Assembly: GCA_004134985.1 (NCBI GenBank)
Contig: REGQ01000008.1
Coordinates: 124,001-188,000 of the forward strand
Direction: 5' to 3'
DNA: 64,000 nt
Origin: Paenibacillaceae bacterium
GTDB taxonomy: Bacteria; Bacillota; Bacilli; Paenibacillales; Paenibacillaceae
Shown here: one piece after another, positions 17,390 to 27,137 of the stretch
Layout: the number at the start of each line of letters is the position of its first letter
Position numbering within the stretch: position 1 is the stretch's first letter
Position numbers and translations under genes: made by a program
Notes under the pieces: generated by a model
The model's input: the letters and a program-made list of their open reading frames with translations, nothing else
Told to the model about the DNA's origin: nothing
The model's database searches: none

Positions 17390-19521
17390 CGGATGATCAC
17401 CTCCTGGTAGATAGAATAGATGAAATTAACCAACTCTCCGCTCAGACTAATGAAGATAAAGATCAATACGCCAATGATGGCCAGTGCCAGCAATGACAGT
17501 ACAATATTCAGCAGCGCCTCGCCGACACTGTAATTTTGAATACCCTGAACCATCCAGAAAAAATTAAGCAGCGTCCAAATCAGCATGACCATCTGGAGAA
17601 AGCCGAATATCGACTGTTCACTTAACGAGAACGCATGCGAGAGAATGGTGAGCGGCACACCGACAAATACAATCGGGAACAGCGCATAGGAGCTGCCGTA
17701 AAACACATCGCGCAGCCGTCCTTCCCCCCGCATCAGGGAACTTACCAAGTAATTGGCTGTCGTCCAGCCAAGCCAGAGGAAGATAAATTGGGCAAGCAGC
17801 GGTCCAAGCTTAACCCCTTCGTAAATGTCCGTGTTGAAAATAAAGCCGGTTTTGGCCTGGATGAACGCGAAGGACAACAGTGCAGCCCCTAATACAATCA
17901 AGCTGCTGGCCGTCCCAGCCTTGTCATGATAGCGAATTGCATGGTAACCATCGATCGGATGCCTCATAATATAGCCGATATGTTTAAGTTGAAGCAGCAG
18001 CGGCCGCTCGCTTTTTACCCTCGCTTGCCAGTCCATGCGCCATTTTGATTTTCTTGTTAACCTATTGAATAAGTAGGATATTAGAGCGAGAAGAAGCAAA
18101 ATATTCATTAAGAGGGCAAAGTTTTGCTGAAACCAGGCGAGCCGTGTTTGCCAGAATGCATCGGAATAGCCCTGATTAATACCCGCTTTAAAAAACAACT
18201 GCTCCGCATTGGTATACTCTTCCTTCTTGTATGCCGCCTTGGCCAGACCGATCAGTGCCGGTGTGTAATAGGCATTTTGCCGGTACACCTCTTCCCAAAG
18301 CGTTTCACTTTCCTCATAACGCCCTTCCTGCGTCAACTTGTTCGCCTGATGAACAAGGGTGCCGAATTCGGTCAGCCGCAATTTCTGAACCAGACCGTTT
18401 ACACTATCCAGTACAAGCAAATCGCCGGTGGAAGTCGCAGCGATCGCCGCAGGCGTCTTGACCAGTCCCAGTTTGGAAGTCGCTGCATTGTCATAGCCAC
18501 CCCAGAAAAACAGCAAATTCCCGTTCTCATCATATTGGCTGATCGTATTGGACAACGAATCGATAACGGTCATATTGCCGTTCAAGTCAACTGTCACATC
18601 CTGCAGCTGCGGCTGGCTGGAGCGATTCGCTCCCCATGCCATCTCACCGAAGCTTCTTGCTTCCTTGCTGCCTGTGCTCATGAACTCGCCCTGATGCTCC
18701 AACTGATCGAGTCCCGCAATATTCAGCTTTTTTACTTGTGCTTGTTTGATTTCCTTCGTCACCGTGTAGATAAAGCCGTTATGGTCGATCGCCGTGTTCA
18801 CAATCGCGCCGGGCAGCTTGCTTAGTTCACGGCGGTACATTTCCCGGGTATAGAACAGCCGCTTGAATGCGTCAAATAACGAAAACTCGACCTTGTTCGA
18901 GCCGAAGAAGTTTTGAAACTCCCCTTGCGGATCAAGCTGGAGCAGCCCCTGGAAGGCACCAAGTGTCGTAATGTACAAAAACCCGCGCTTATCGACAACC
19001 AGTTTGGTTGGCTCATACTTGAAGGAATCGGGCAAATAGCTTGATGTGGGCCGGGCATATTCACGAATCAGCTTGCCATCGGCAGCCAGACGGACAACAC
19101 GCTGGTTGCCTGTATCCGCAATGTAAATATCTCCGCCCGGGGCAACATACAGACCGCTGGGCCGGTTCAACGGACTTTCCTGGACTTCAAGCGCCCGCAC
19201 AAACTCCCCTTGTTCATTCAGCTGAATAATTCTGTTGTTCCCCGTGTCTGCGATATAAATTTGATCTTGCTCATCGACGAATAAATCCTGTGGCTGGTTC
19301 AACGCCGACGCAGGGCTGCGTCCGATGACACCGTCCGGGTGATAGGCTGATTGAATTTGCACCAGCTGCCCGTACCCGTCTTTGTAATAGGTCGTATATG
19401 GGGAATACGCGCCTGCCACGGACAGCTTGAGCGATACCGCGAGCATTGCCGCCACAATCGAAATCAAGATCGGACGAAGCCGCAACTGTCTATTCAATGA
19501 AGCTTCCTCCCCTGCGATCAT
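17386..19521 (-). CDS. NHL-repeat and Yip1-domain membrane protein
   Basis: The 711-residue protein has an N-terminal helix (about 18-38), an NHL-type beta-propeller with repeats such as LNQPQDLFVDEQDQIYIADTGNNRI (about 75-200) continuing to about 385, a TPR-like stretch (about 390-455), one helix (about 465-485) and a C-terminal Yip1-like module of five predicted helices (about 540-705). The propeller should face outside. The function of such proteins is unknown; they recur next to DUF5696 genes in Paenibacillus importer clusters, suggesting a partner role in sensing or organising the transporter. It overlaps its neighbours by 4 bp on both sides. Confidence 0.78.
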   Translation of the reverse strand: MIAGEEASLNRQLRLRPILISIVAAMLAVSLKLSVAGAYSPYTTYYKDGYGQLVQIQSAYHPDGVIGRSPASALNQPQDLFVDEQDQIYIADTGNNRIIQLNEQGEFVRALEVQESPLNRPSGLYVAPGGDIYIADTGNQRVVRLAADGKLIREYARPTSSYLPDSFKYEPTKLVVDKRGFLYITTLGAFQGLLQLDPQGEFQNFFGSNKVEFSLFDAFKRLFYTREMYRRELSKLPGAIVNTAIDHNGFIYTVTKEIKQAQVKKLNIAGLDQLEHQGEFMSTGSKEARSFGEMAWGANRSSQPQLQDVTVDLNGNMTVIDSLSNTISQYDENGNLLFFWGGYDNAATSKLGLVKTPAAIAATSTGDLLVLDSVNGLVQKLRLTEFGTLVHQANKLTQEGRYEESETLWEEVYRQNAYYTPALIGLAKAAYKKEEYTNAEQLFFKAGINQGYSDAFWQTRLAWFQQNFALLMNILLLLALISYLFNRLTRKSKWRMDWQARVKSERPLLLQLKHIGYIMRHPIDGYHAIRYHDKAGTASSLIVLGAALLSFAFIQAKTGFIFNTDIYEGVKLGPLLAQFIFLWLGWTTANYLVSSLMRGEGRLRDVFYGSSYALFPIVFVGVPLTILSHAFSLSEQSIFGFLQMVMLIWTLLNFFWMVQGIQNYSVGEALLNIVLSLLALAIIGVLIFIFISLSGELVNFIYSIYQEVIIR

Positions 19522-20378
19522 TTAATGCCTGAATGAGCCATCGTATCGATTACTTTCCCCTGCAGCAAGACGAAAAATATTAAATTGGGCACCAGAATGA
19601 TCAGTGCCGCAACAGCCGCTGCCCCTTGGCGGGCCACATTGTTGGCCAGGTTATTCGTCAAGGTAGACAGAAAAAACGGAAAGGTCTTCATATCGTCGTC
19701 CTGCATAAAAAACGCGGATGTTTCCAGGTTGCTCCACGAGCTTTGGAAGGCAAGAATCGTCACGGTAGCAACTGCAGGAAGGCAGACCGGAATGACAATT
19801 CGAATGAACAGCCCGAACTCATTGGAACCGTCAATTCGTGCCGCTTCGAGCAGCGCATTCGGGATTTGCTCCATAAACTGCTTGAGCAGAAACACGCCGA
19901 CCGGCAGTGCAACCAGAGGCAGCACATGGCCGAAATAAGTGTTCAGCAGTCCAAGATTGCTGACCACAAGATAACGGGGAATTTGAACCACTTCCGGCGC
20001 AAACATCAGCATCAGTACAATCGACGAAAATACGAATGAACGCCCTGGAAACGAATGTTTGGCGAGCGCATAGGCGCATAATGCGCTGACGATCGTTACC
20101 GCCAAGACTGTCGCAAGCGAAATAAACAGGCTATTGAACAAATAGCGGGTTAACGGAATAATCGAATTGGATGTTATCCACAGCAGTTCAATAAAATTTT
20201 GACTTGTCGGCTCACGCACCAGAAAATTCGGCGGATAGACGAACAGCTCATGGTAGGGCTTGAATGCATGATTGAAAATATAAACGATTGGCAGCAGCAT
20301 AAATACTGAAAAGAGCACCATGAATGCGATAAAAACAACTCGCGAGATTGAAAATGACTTTTTCAATGATGTCACCAT
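19518..20378 (-). CDS. carbohydrate ABC transporter permease, MalG type
   Basis: A 286-residue permease with six predicted helices and the EAA loop LEAARIDGSNEFGLFIRIVIP. It lies 2 bp after its MalF-type partner and overlaps the NHL-Yip1 gene by 4 bp. This is the second of the two permease pairs in the cluster; its binding protein is the large one at 21267-24278. Confidence 0.9.
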   Translation of the reverse strand: MVTSLKKSFSISRVVFIAFMVLFSVFMLLPIVYIFNHAFKPYHELFVYPPNFLVREPTSQNFIELLWITSNSIIPLTRYLFNSLFISLATVLAVTIVSALCAYALAKHSFPGRSFVFSSIVLMLMFAPEVVQIPRYLVVSNLGLLNTYFGHVLPLVALPVGVFLLKQFMEQIPNALLEAARIDGSNEFGLFIRIVIPVCLPAVATVTILAFQSSWSNLETSAFFMQDDDMKTFPFFLSTLTNNLANNVARQGAAAVAALIILVPNLIFFVLLQGKVIDTMAHSGIK

Positions 20379-20380
20379 GC

Positions 20381-21277
20381 CTAGTCCTCCCTGGTGCCGA
20401 ACAATCTCCAGCTCAATTTATTGGAAAAATACATGAGCAGCAAGAGAAACACGGAGATTGCCGCTGCATAACCCATCTCAAAACGAATAAAGCCATAATC
20501 CTGAATATGGTTGACGATCAGGTGTCCCGAATATTCCGGTGTCGGGTTTTTGCCTGACAGCTCAATTCCGATTGCCCCTGTCTTGAACGTTGTGACAATT
20601 GCCATGACCGCTCCGAACAGCATTTGCGGCTTCATCGACGGAATCGTAATGTACCACACTTCCTGCAGCTTGTTGCGAATACCGTCAATGCGTCCTGCTT
20701 CATACAAAATCGGATCGATATTAAGAATCCCGGCCAGCATCGCCAGAAACCCGACGCCCATGCTTGACCATAAGGTTACCGCAATCATGGAATTCATCAG
20801 CAGCAGCGGATCGGTCACCCACAGTTTTGGCACATCGATCAGCCCCTGATTCAGCAGCAGGCTGTTCAAATAGCCAATCCGATCGCCCGACAGCATCGGC
20901 AGCCAGATGATCGTCATCGCTACGCCGACCGTCAAAGACGGGGTGTAGATTGCCAGCGCAACCCATTTGCGCAGCTTGCTGCCCAGCAAGGATACGAACC
21001 AGGCCAGGAGGAAGGCGGCAATATAGCCGCCAGGCCCGACAATGACCGCGAATTTAAATGTATTAGGCAGCGCATATTTCAAAAATAGCAGATCCTGCGA
21101 GATTAAATATTGAAAATTGCTCCATCCGATAAACTGCGGCGTTTCTATCGCATTATAATAGGTGAAGCTCAGACCGATCGCTACGAGGACCGGAACAACA
21201 ATGAAAGCAATGAAGCACAACATAAACGGCGCAATGAACAAATATGACGTTCGAGCCGACCATACTCTATTCCACAT
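20381..21277 (-). CDS. carbohydrate ABC transporter permease, MalF type
   Basis: A 298-residue permease; helices begin at TSYLFIAPFMLCFIAFIVVP and the EAA loop is YEAGRIDGIRNKLQEVWYITIP. The open frame reaches 21310, but the ATG at 21277 has GGAAGG nine bases upstream, so I start there; the gene then overlaps the end of the large binding-protein gene by 11 bp, which suggests translational coupling. It pairs with the permease immediately downstream. Confidence 0.88.
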   Translation of the reverse strand: MWNRVWSARTSYLFIAPFMLCFIAFIVVPVLVAIGLSFTYYNAIETPQFIGWSNFQYLISQDLLFLKYALPNTFKFAVIVGPGGYIAAFLLAWFVSLLGSKLRKWVALAIYTPSLTVGVAMTIIWLPMLSGDRIGYLNSLLLNQGLIDVPKLWVTDPLLLMNSMIAVTLWSSMGVGFLAMLAGILNIDPILYEAGRIDGIRNKLQEVWYITIPSMKPQMLFGAVMAIVTTFKTGAIGIELSGKNPTPEYSGHLIVNHIQDYGFIRFEMGYAAAISVFLLLLMYFSNKLSWRLFGTRED

Positions 21278-24200
21278 AGCGGTCAATTCCTTCCCACGGC
21301 CGGTCAACAACCGGTATATCCAGGTTTTTCAGACGGTTGCCCGCAGCATCGATAAAGCCGAACTCCTCCTGCTTGCGGTACAGTTCGCGGTTAATATCCC
21401 GAACAGCCTGTTCCAGTGAAGAGCGGTAATTCACTTTGCTGATGACCGTGCGCACCCAGGCGTTGTTCGTTTCCCGGTCCAGATAGTAGCCTCCGGGCAC
21501 GTTCGGAATATCCTTGTACCATTTCCACTGATTAAGAATAACCTCGGCATCCTCCTTCTTCCACGGGAGTCTGGTGAATGCTTCAACGTTGGACGTATTC
21601 CAGCGGAAGGCAATTCCGTTCACCGCCTCCAGATCAGCGCCGTACTGCTGCTGCACATCTGCCGACAGCCACCATTGCAGAAACTTCCACGCCTCTTCCT
21701 GCTTGCGCGATTGTTTGAAAATAACGCCTGTGCGCTGTCCTCCGCCCGCCCAGCGGCTAATTGAGCCGTCCGGCTGCACAGTTCCCGGCATATTGGCGAT
21801 TTTCCACCGGTCGTTAAGCTCCGGCGCCGCTGCGGAAAGCTGCACATACATATTGTAATCAGATATGCCAATCGGCATCGTGCCATCACGGAAATGCTGG
21901 TAGAAGCTAGGCACCTCCGGTTCAATCGCATAGGTATTGAACAAGTCGGTCCATTGCTTGAATGCATGAAAGGCTTCCGGCTTATCCATTGCGGTTTGCA
22001 ACCCGTTCGGCTCATAGAACTCAACATTGTTCTGATAGAAAAAGTGCGAGAATTGCAATGGATTGATATAGAAATTCATATAATTCTGCTGCAAGGTAGG
22101 GAGGATTTGATAGACCTCATCCCAGGTTTGCGGCACTTCAATGCCAAGGCGCTTCAATATATCTTCCCGGTAGAAAAGCACTTGGAACGACTGGGTTTCC
22201 GGCACGCCGTAATGTGCGCCATCGTAATAAAGCGGCAGCCAGGAACCGGGACTGAATTGTTCGTATAAATCATCAAACCCGGCAAACTCGGACAAGTTTT
22301 GCAAGCTGCCGCGAATGGCAAGATCAACAGGCAAATCTTGCGTAAGTCCAAGCGCAATATCCGGCTGCACGCCAGCAGCATTGGACATTAGCAGCAGTTC
22401 CGGGTTCGCCAGCAAATTCACCTTGACTTCAATGCCTGTCTCGGGCGTGAACCATTCATCAGCTAATTGCTGCAGTTGGTCAACATAATCACGTCCGCGC
22501 TGCACCCATATGTTCAACTTGTCATCATTTAATTTCGTGATGCTGTCTCTGCTGTCAAAGGAGTAGTAGAAGTTTTCCAGACCGCCCCAGAAACTGTTCC
22601 AGGCCGACGCTTCCATATCAGGCTTCTTGCCGCCTTCCGGGATAATATACACCTCATCGAGCTGCAGCCCTTGCTTCAGCAAGGAATCAATAAACAGATT
22701 CAGCTTTTCACGGATTGAGCTGATTTCCTCCACGTTGTAGGGAATCTCTTCAGGCTTGCGGAGCAGTGAGCGAATATCTTTGGCCGCCGTATCCAGCCCC
22801 TGGCTAATCGAGTCCTTAACACCATTAATTATTTTGACTTCCACAGCAAGCTGTTCCATCTGTTCGGCAATATCCAGCATCCGCTCCGGCAGATCGGGAT
22901 AATCCCGCTCCATCACCCATGTCCGGTTCCGATCGACGACATTGCCGACCAGCGCCCGCAAATCCCAATCAATCGTATCGAGCAATTCGGAAAACTGCTG
23001 AATGCCCCGAATAACCGGCTTGACCGGTGCATGGGTGGATGTAAGCGACAGCGTATGCTCACCCTTCTCCAAATATACATAGTAGGGATTGCTGCTGTTG
23101 TCCTCCAGCAATATTCCCTGCCAACTGGCGGAATACGGAAAAGGATAAGCCAAAAATTGCTGAAAAGGCACCTCGCCGTCGATCCGCACCGTCCGAAACG
23201 ATGTTTTTTGCGCAATCGTATTTTGCAGTGCACGGAATCCGATCGTGTAATTGCCGGACTCCGGCGCCGTGAATGTCCAGATAACCTCCTGATTCTGTTC
23301 CGACCAGCGCGCTCCGCCAACCGTATTGTACGTGATGCGTCCTTTCGCACGGGGCACAGTCCGCGGATTCCGGTCTGAAAACAGCTTGATTGAGGTATCA
23401 TTCTTATAGGTGAAATCTTCTGCCTGCAGCGTCTGCGCAGCCCCCTGCATGCTGGAAGCAACCGGATAAATTGCCAGCGCCTCTTCATATGAAGGAACTG
23501 CCTTCGCTGGCACAAGTTCGATTCGCTCCAGCGCGGCCCCTTCATACCCGGCAATTCGCAGCGTATGCTTCCCTTTGGCGAAGTACCACTTGAGCGGCTC
23601 CGAATACCCTCCGGTGGAGTCGACAAGCGCTTTCGTACTCCATGACGATACATCCTTGGATCGCGGGCGAATCTCATCGCCATCCCTGTTCGTCAGAATC
23701 GGACGGGCATCCTGCCAAGTCCGGTACAAAGCGATGGAACTGGCCTCAGCGAAGGGACGGCTCCCATCGATAGCAATATCCCACAAAATCGGGGTTGTGC
23801 TGCCATTGTCTGTGAATGGGTGATAGGTTACATGGATTTCATAAAGTGCGCTCTCCGGCGCATCAATTTCATATTCCACCCATTCTTTGCGCGCCGATTT
23901 CCACAGCAGCAAGTTAGATCTGCCTGCGTGCGAGCCGATGTAAAGTGCATTCGGATCGGACACCTGAAGCGGACCTCCCGCATCAACTGCTGCCGCCGAT
24001 TGGGCTTCCTTGATGCCTTCTGCTCTCCACGCTGCCAGCGCTTCACTGTAATTCCGTTCACTAGATAAATCAGTTTCCTGAAGGCCAGCTTCCTGATGAG
24101 CAGCTTCCTTACCATTCGCCAATCCGCTTGGCGCCTGCTTCTGCTTCTGCTGCTCTTGCTCCTGCTGTGTTGCCGTCTGCCCTTCTATCGAGGATTGTGC

Positions 24201-24278
24201 CAGAGCGGATTGGACAAGCAGCAACATGCTGATGATCAAAATAATACTGCATGCTTTATGCAGCAAGCGGATTTTCAC
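21267..24278 (-). CDS. very large ABC substrate-binding protein with N-terminal carbohydrate-binding-like domains
   Basis: At 1003 residues this is more than twice the usual binding-protein length. After a signal peptide (about 1-28, no lipobox cysteine visible) and a Gln-rich linker come two beta-sandwich-like domains (about 120-255 and 285-425) that read like glycan-binding modules (for example WVEYEIDAPESALYEIHVTY and VIWTFTAPESGNYTIGFRAL). A helical linker follows, and then a family 1 solute-binding domain (about 590-970) with VLFYREDILKRLGIEVPQTW and WKFLQWWLSADVQQQYG. How it stays at the cell surface is unclear. It lies between the ATPase and its permease pair in one operon. A role in capturing polymeric or wall-attached glycans is inference. 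Confidence 0.85.
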   Translation of the reverse strand: MKIRLLHKACSIILIISMLLLVQSALAQSSIEGQTATQQEQEQQKQKQAPSGLANGKEAAHQEAGLQETDLSSERNYSEALAAWRAEGIKEAQSAAAVDAGGPLQVSDPNALYIGSHAGRSNLLLWKSARKEWVEYEIDAPESALYEIHVTYHPFTDNGSTTPILWDIAIDGSRPFAEASSIALYRTWQDARPILTNRDGDEIRPRSKDVSSWSTKALVDSTGGYSEPLKWYFAKGKHTLRIAGYEGAALERIELVPAKAVPSYEEALAIYPVASSMQGAAQTLQAEDFTYKNDTSIKLFSDRNPRTVPRAKGRITYNTVGGARWSEQNQEVIWTFTAPESGNYTIGFRALQNTIAQKTSFRTVRIDGEVPFQQFLAYPFPYSASWQGILLEDNSSNPYYVYLEKGEHTLSLTSTHAPVKPVIRGIQQFSELLDTIDWDLRALVGNVVDRNRTWVMERDYPDLPERMLDIAEQMEQLAVEVKIINGVKDSISQGLDTAAKDIRSLLRKPEEIPYNVEEISSIREKLNLFIDSLLKQGLQLDEVYIIPEGGKKPDMEASAWNSFWGGLENFYYSFDSRDSITKLNDDKLNIWVQRGRDYVDQLQQLADEWFTPETGIEVKVNLLANPELLLMSNAAGVQPDIALGLTQDLPVDLAIRGSLQNLSEFAGFDDLYEQFSPGSWLPLYYDGAHYGVPETQSFQVLFYREDILKRLGIEVPQTWDEVYQILPTLQQNYMNFYINPLQFSHFFYQNNVEFYEPNGLQTAMDKPEAFHAFKQWTDLFNTYAIEPEVPSFYQHFRDGTMPIGISDYNMYVQLSAAAPELNDRWKIANMPGTVQPDGSISRWAGGGQRTGVIFKQSRKQEEAWKFLQWWLSADVQQQYGADLEAVNGIAFRWNTSNVEAFTRLPWKKEDAEVILNQWKWYKDIPNVPGGYYLDRETNNAWVRTVISKVNYRSSLEQAVRDINRELYRKQEEFGFIDAAGNRLKNLDIPVVDRPWEGIDRYVE

Positions 24279-24308
24279 AACGACCCCTCCCCACTCCTGA
24301 TGACTTGG

Positions 24309-25418
24309 CTATTCGACAAAACGCTCGCCGCTGTCCGGATGGAAAAAATGAACCTTCAGCATATCAATTCCGAGCCGGACCGACTCATTCTCCGCAAAAT
24401 GAATCGAAGGACTAACGCGGGCAATAAGCAGGTTCTCCTGGCCAATATCCAAGTAAAGATAGCGGTCAGCCCCCATCAACTCGGTAAATTGATAAGTGCC
24501 GTTAATGATCGCTTCCGAGAACAATGCCTCCAGACTAATATTTTCAGGCCGGATGCCCAGCAGCACATTTCGGTTAACCTGATGGTTGCTGCGCAGCGCC
24601 CGCGCATGCGCTTCATGAATTTTCAGCTTGAAACGCGAGGTGTGAAACTCTAGCTGTCCGCGTTCATTTTCCTGGATTTTGCCCCGCAGCAGGTTAATCT
24701 GCGGCGAGCCGATGAAGCTTGCGACAAACGTATTGCTTGGCATGGAGTAGATTTGCTCGGGCGTGTCAATTTGCTGAATAACCCCATCGCGCATGACGAC
24801 AATCCGATCAGCCATCGTCATCGCTTCCACCTGATCATGGGTCACATAAATAAATGTTGTGCCCAGATTTTTATGCAGCTTGATGATCTCCATCCGCATC
24901 AAGACACGGAGTTTGGCATCCAGGTTGGAAAGCGGCTCATCCATCAGGAATAGCTTGGGGTTGCGCACAATCGCCCTTCCGAGCGCAACGCGCTGCCGTT
25001 GTCCCCCTGAGAGCTGGCGGGGCTTGCGCTGCAGAAACGGCTCAATTTCCAATATCCGCGATGCTTTTTTGACAGCCAGATCAATCTCATGCTTTGGCAG
25101 CTTCCGCATACGCAGCCCAAAAGCGATATTTTCATAGACACTCATATTCGGATACAATGCATAATTTTGAAAAACCATTGAAATATCCCGATCTTTGGGA
25201 GGAAGATGATTGACCAATTGGTCGCCAATATAGACTTCCCCTTCTGATATATCCTCAAGCCCTGCGATCATCCGCAATGTCGTTGATTTGCCACAGCCGG
25301 AAGGACCGACAAACACAATAAATTCCTTGTCCTCGATCGTCATATGGAAATCTTTCACGACAGGGTTTTTGTCTTTTCCATACTTTTTGTAGACATGATT
25401 GATCTGAATGCTGGCCAT
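24309..25418 (-). CDS. sugar ABC transporter ATP-binding protein (MsmX/UgpC type)
   Basis: The 369-residue ATPase has Walker A GPSGCGKST (about 38-46), signature LSGGQRQRVALGRA (about 133-146), Walker B LFLMDEP and the C-terminal regulatory OB-fold domain (about 240-365) of the MalK/MsmX group. Such ATPases often serve several sugar importers. Here it is the first gene of the cluster and is the only ATPase for two permease pairs. The gene stands behind a leader with the shared hairpin-terminator motif, so the whole cluster may be controlled by attenuation. Confidence 0.92.
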   Translation of the reverse strand: MASIQINHVYKKYGKDKNPVVKDFHMTIEDKEFIVFVGPSGCGKSTTLRMIAGLEDISEGEVYIGDQLVNHLPPKDRDISMVFQNYALYPNMSVYENIAFGLRMRKLPKHEIDLAVKKASRILEIEPFLQRKPRQLSGGQRQRVALGRAIVRNPKLFLMDEPLSNLDAKLRVLMRMEIIKLHKNLGTTFIYVTHDQVEAMTMADRIVVMRDGVIQQIDTPEQIYSMPSNTFVASFIGSPQINLLRGKIQENERGQLEFHTSRFKLKIHEAHARALRSNHQVNRNVLLGIRPENISLEALFSEAIINGTYQFTELMGADRYLYLDIGQENLLIARVSPSIHFAENESVRLGIDMLKVHFFHPDSGERFVE

Positions 25419-25457
25419 GTGTCTCCCCCTGTCACTCTGCTCTAAGCCTTATAAACA

Positions 25458-25627
25458 AAAAAAGAAGGTAAGCTTCCCGGACTATGATTGTCCTGAAAAG
25501 CACCCTCCGTTTGAACGGTCGATGGCTATAATGGTCAAGCGAATTTCAATAGCTTATTAATCCGATGAAATATATATGAATTGTTTTAACTGGCTATTAC
25601 TATAACAAGCCCCCCAGATGTTGTCAA
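25458..25627 (-). promoter_or_regulatory. leader attenuator 6, upstream of the sugar-importer cluster
   Basis: On the minus strand TTGACA (25622-25627), 17 bp, TATAGT (25599-25604) is a near-consensus promoter. About 75 nt into the transcript lies GACCGTTCAAACGGAG (25505-25520), a CCGT/ACGG hairpin. Its GGAG arm runs into a terminator stem (GAGGGT with ACCTTC, then GCTT with AAGC and GGAC with GTCC) ending in seven T at 25458-25464. The box TCGGATTAAT lies between promoter and motif. Confidence 0.72.
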
Positions 25628-25632
25628 TACTA

Positions 25633-25766
25633 TTGACGATCAGGAAAAGATGATTTATTATTTCTAGTAAATAGATTGGTTTAGTTTAAATTATCCTTCT
25701 TATATTGTTATGATCTACCGGACAACCGGACGCCTGGCCTTTAAAGCCACGTGTCCGGTTTTTTTC
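25633..25766 (+). promoter_or_regulatory. leader attenuator 2, upstream of the monooxygenase operon
   Basis: TTGACG (25633-25638), 17 bp, TATTAT (25656-25661) is a strong promoter, back-to-back with the divergent one; their -35 boxes are 5 bp apart. The motif TACCGGACAACCGGAC is at 25716-25731. Its second half AACCGGAC can pair with GTCCGGTT (about 25753-25760), with an inner GGC/GCC stem, followed by a run of T: an intrinsic terminator that excludes the small hairpin. The box GATTGGTTTAGT lies at about 25674-25685. The gene starts 25 bp after the T run. Confidence 0.75.
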
Positions 25767-25790
25767 ATTAACTCAAATGAGGTGCTAACG

Positions 25791-27137
25791 ATGGGAGATT
25801 CAACTAAAAAGCTTCATTTCAATGTTTTTATTCGGGGCGCTGGCCATCATGCAGGCGCTTGGAAACATCCGCTCGCCAATCCGCAGGGAGAACTGGGGCT
25901 CGCGCATTATGCCAATCTGGCCCAAATCGCGGAACGCGGACTGTTCGACTCGCTATTTATGGCTGACAATTACTCCGGCTTGGGCAGAAGGCTTGAACCG
26001 TTCACCTTGCTGTCAGCACTCGCCGCTTTAACGAAGCATGTCGGATTTATCGCCACTGTCGGTACGACATACAATGATCCTTACCATATCGCCCGCAAAT
26101 TTTCTTCTCTGGATCACATCAGCAACGGACGGGCCGCATGGAACATTGTCACCGGCCATTCCCAGGAAGACGCTGACAATTTCGGCACGCCTGGCGGGCA
26201 TCCCGATCCGGACACGCGCTATGTGATCAGCAATGAATTTGTAGAAGTCGCCAAGCAGCTATGGGACAGCTGGGAGGAGGACGCGCTCGTCTACGACCGC
26301 AAAGCCGATGTGATGCTTGATACGAGCAAAGTGCATCAGATTAATTTTAAAGGCGAGTATTTCGCTGTCAAAGGGCCGCTTAACATTCCCCGCCCCCCGC
26401 AGGGCTACCCTGTTCTGGTCCAGGCCGGTTCATCCGAAAGCGGCAAAGAACTGGCTGCCAGAACAGCCGAGGTCATCTTTACCGCCCAGCAGACACTTGC
26501 CGCCGCCCAGGAGTTTTATCGTGATGTGAAAGGAAGGCTGTCCAAGTACGGCCGGACAGCTAATCAACTGCTCATTATGCCGGGGCTTAGCCCGGTCATC
26601 GCAGATACGGAGGCGGAGGCTCGGGAGCTTGAAGCCGAACTGGATGGTCTGGTGAATACGAAGCAATCCCTGAAGCGGTTGTCGAACTACTTCACTGTGG
26701 ATTTGTCCGAATATCCGCTTGACGCTCCTGTCCCTGTCGATAAGTCGAAACCGTACGGCTTCTCGAATGCAGGCATCACCAGCCGCCACGAAGTCGTCAT
26801 GGACGCCGCCCGCCGGGAGAAGATGACGATCCGGCAATTTCTGAGCCGCAGCTATGCCGGTCACGGTCATGTATCCTTCACCGGCTCCGTCCTCCAGGCC
26901 GCTGACTTCATTGAACGCTGGTTCCGGGAGGGCGGCGCGGACGGGTTTAATATCTTGCCGCCGCTGTTCCCGAGCGGACTGGATATTTTCGTCGATAAAG
27001 TCGTCCCTGAGCTGCAAAATCGCGGGTTGTTCCGCACCGCATACGAAGGGACGACACTGCGGGAAAATCTCGGCCTCGCCCGCCCGAAAAATACGAACAA
27101 GGCGATCTGGGCCTTGAATAACCGCGAAGCCAACTAA
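25791..27137 (+). CDS. LLM-class flavin-dependent monooxygenase, NtaA/SnaA/DszA subfamily
   Basis: A 448-residue FMNH2-dependent monooxygenase of the NtaA/DmoA/YtnJ type, whose members cleave C-S or C-N bonds in organosulfur compounds or chelators. Diagnostic text: TVGTTYNDPYHIARKFSSLDHISNGRAAWNIVTG and QAGSSESGKELAARTAE. The open frame begins earlier, at 25710, but that part is the leader terminator; the ATG at 25791 follows TGAGGTGCTAACG, so I start there. It is first of three genes with a second LLM monooxygenase and an FAD oxidoreductase. It is closely related to the enzymes at 40480-41820 and 41841-43163. The substrate is unknown; sulfur salvage is inferred from family and context. Confidence 0.9.
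   Translation: MGDSTKKLHFNVFIRGAGHHAGAWKHPLANPQGELGLAHYANLAQIAERGLFDSLFMADNYSGLGRRLEPFTLLSALAALTKHVGFIATVGTTYNDPYHIARKFSSLDHISNGRAAWNIVTGHSQEDADNFGTPGGHPDPDTRYVISNEFVEVAKQLWDSWEEDALVYDRKADVMLDTSKVHQINFKGEYFAVKGPLNIPRPPQGYPVLVQAGSSESGKELAARTAEVIFTAQQTLAAAQEFYRDVKGRLSKYGRTANQLLIMPGLSPVIADTEAEARELEAELDGLVNTKQSLKRLSNYFTVDLSEYPLDAPVPVDKSKPYGFSNAGITSRHEVVMDAARREKMTIRQFLSRSYAGHGHVSFTGSVLQAADFIERWFREGGADGFNILPPLFPSGLDIFVDKVVPELQNRGLFRTAYEGTTLRENLGLARPKNTNKAIWALNNREAN

Noticed and set aside
25710-25790. Upstream extension of the first monooxygenase gene
   Set aside because: This part is the leader hairpin and terminator; a good ribosome binding site precedes the ATG at 25791.
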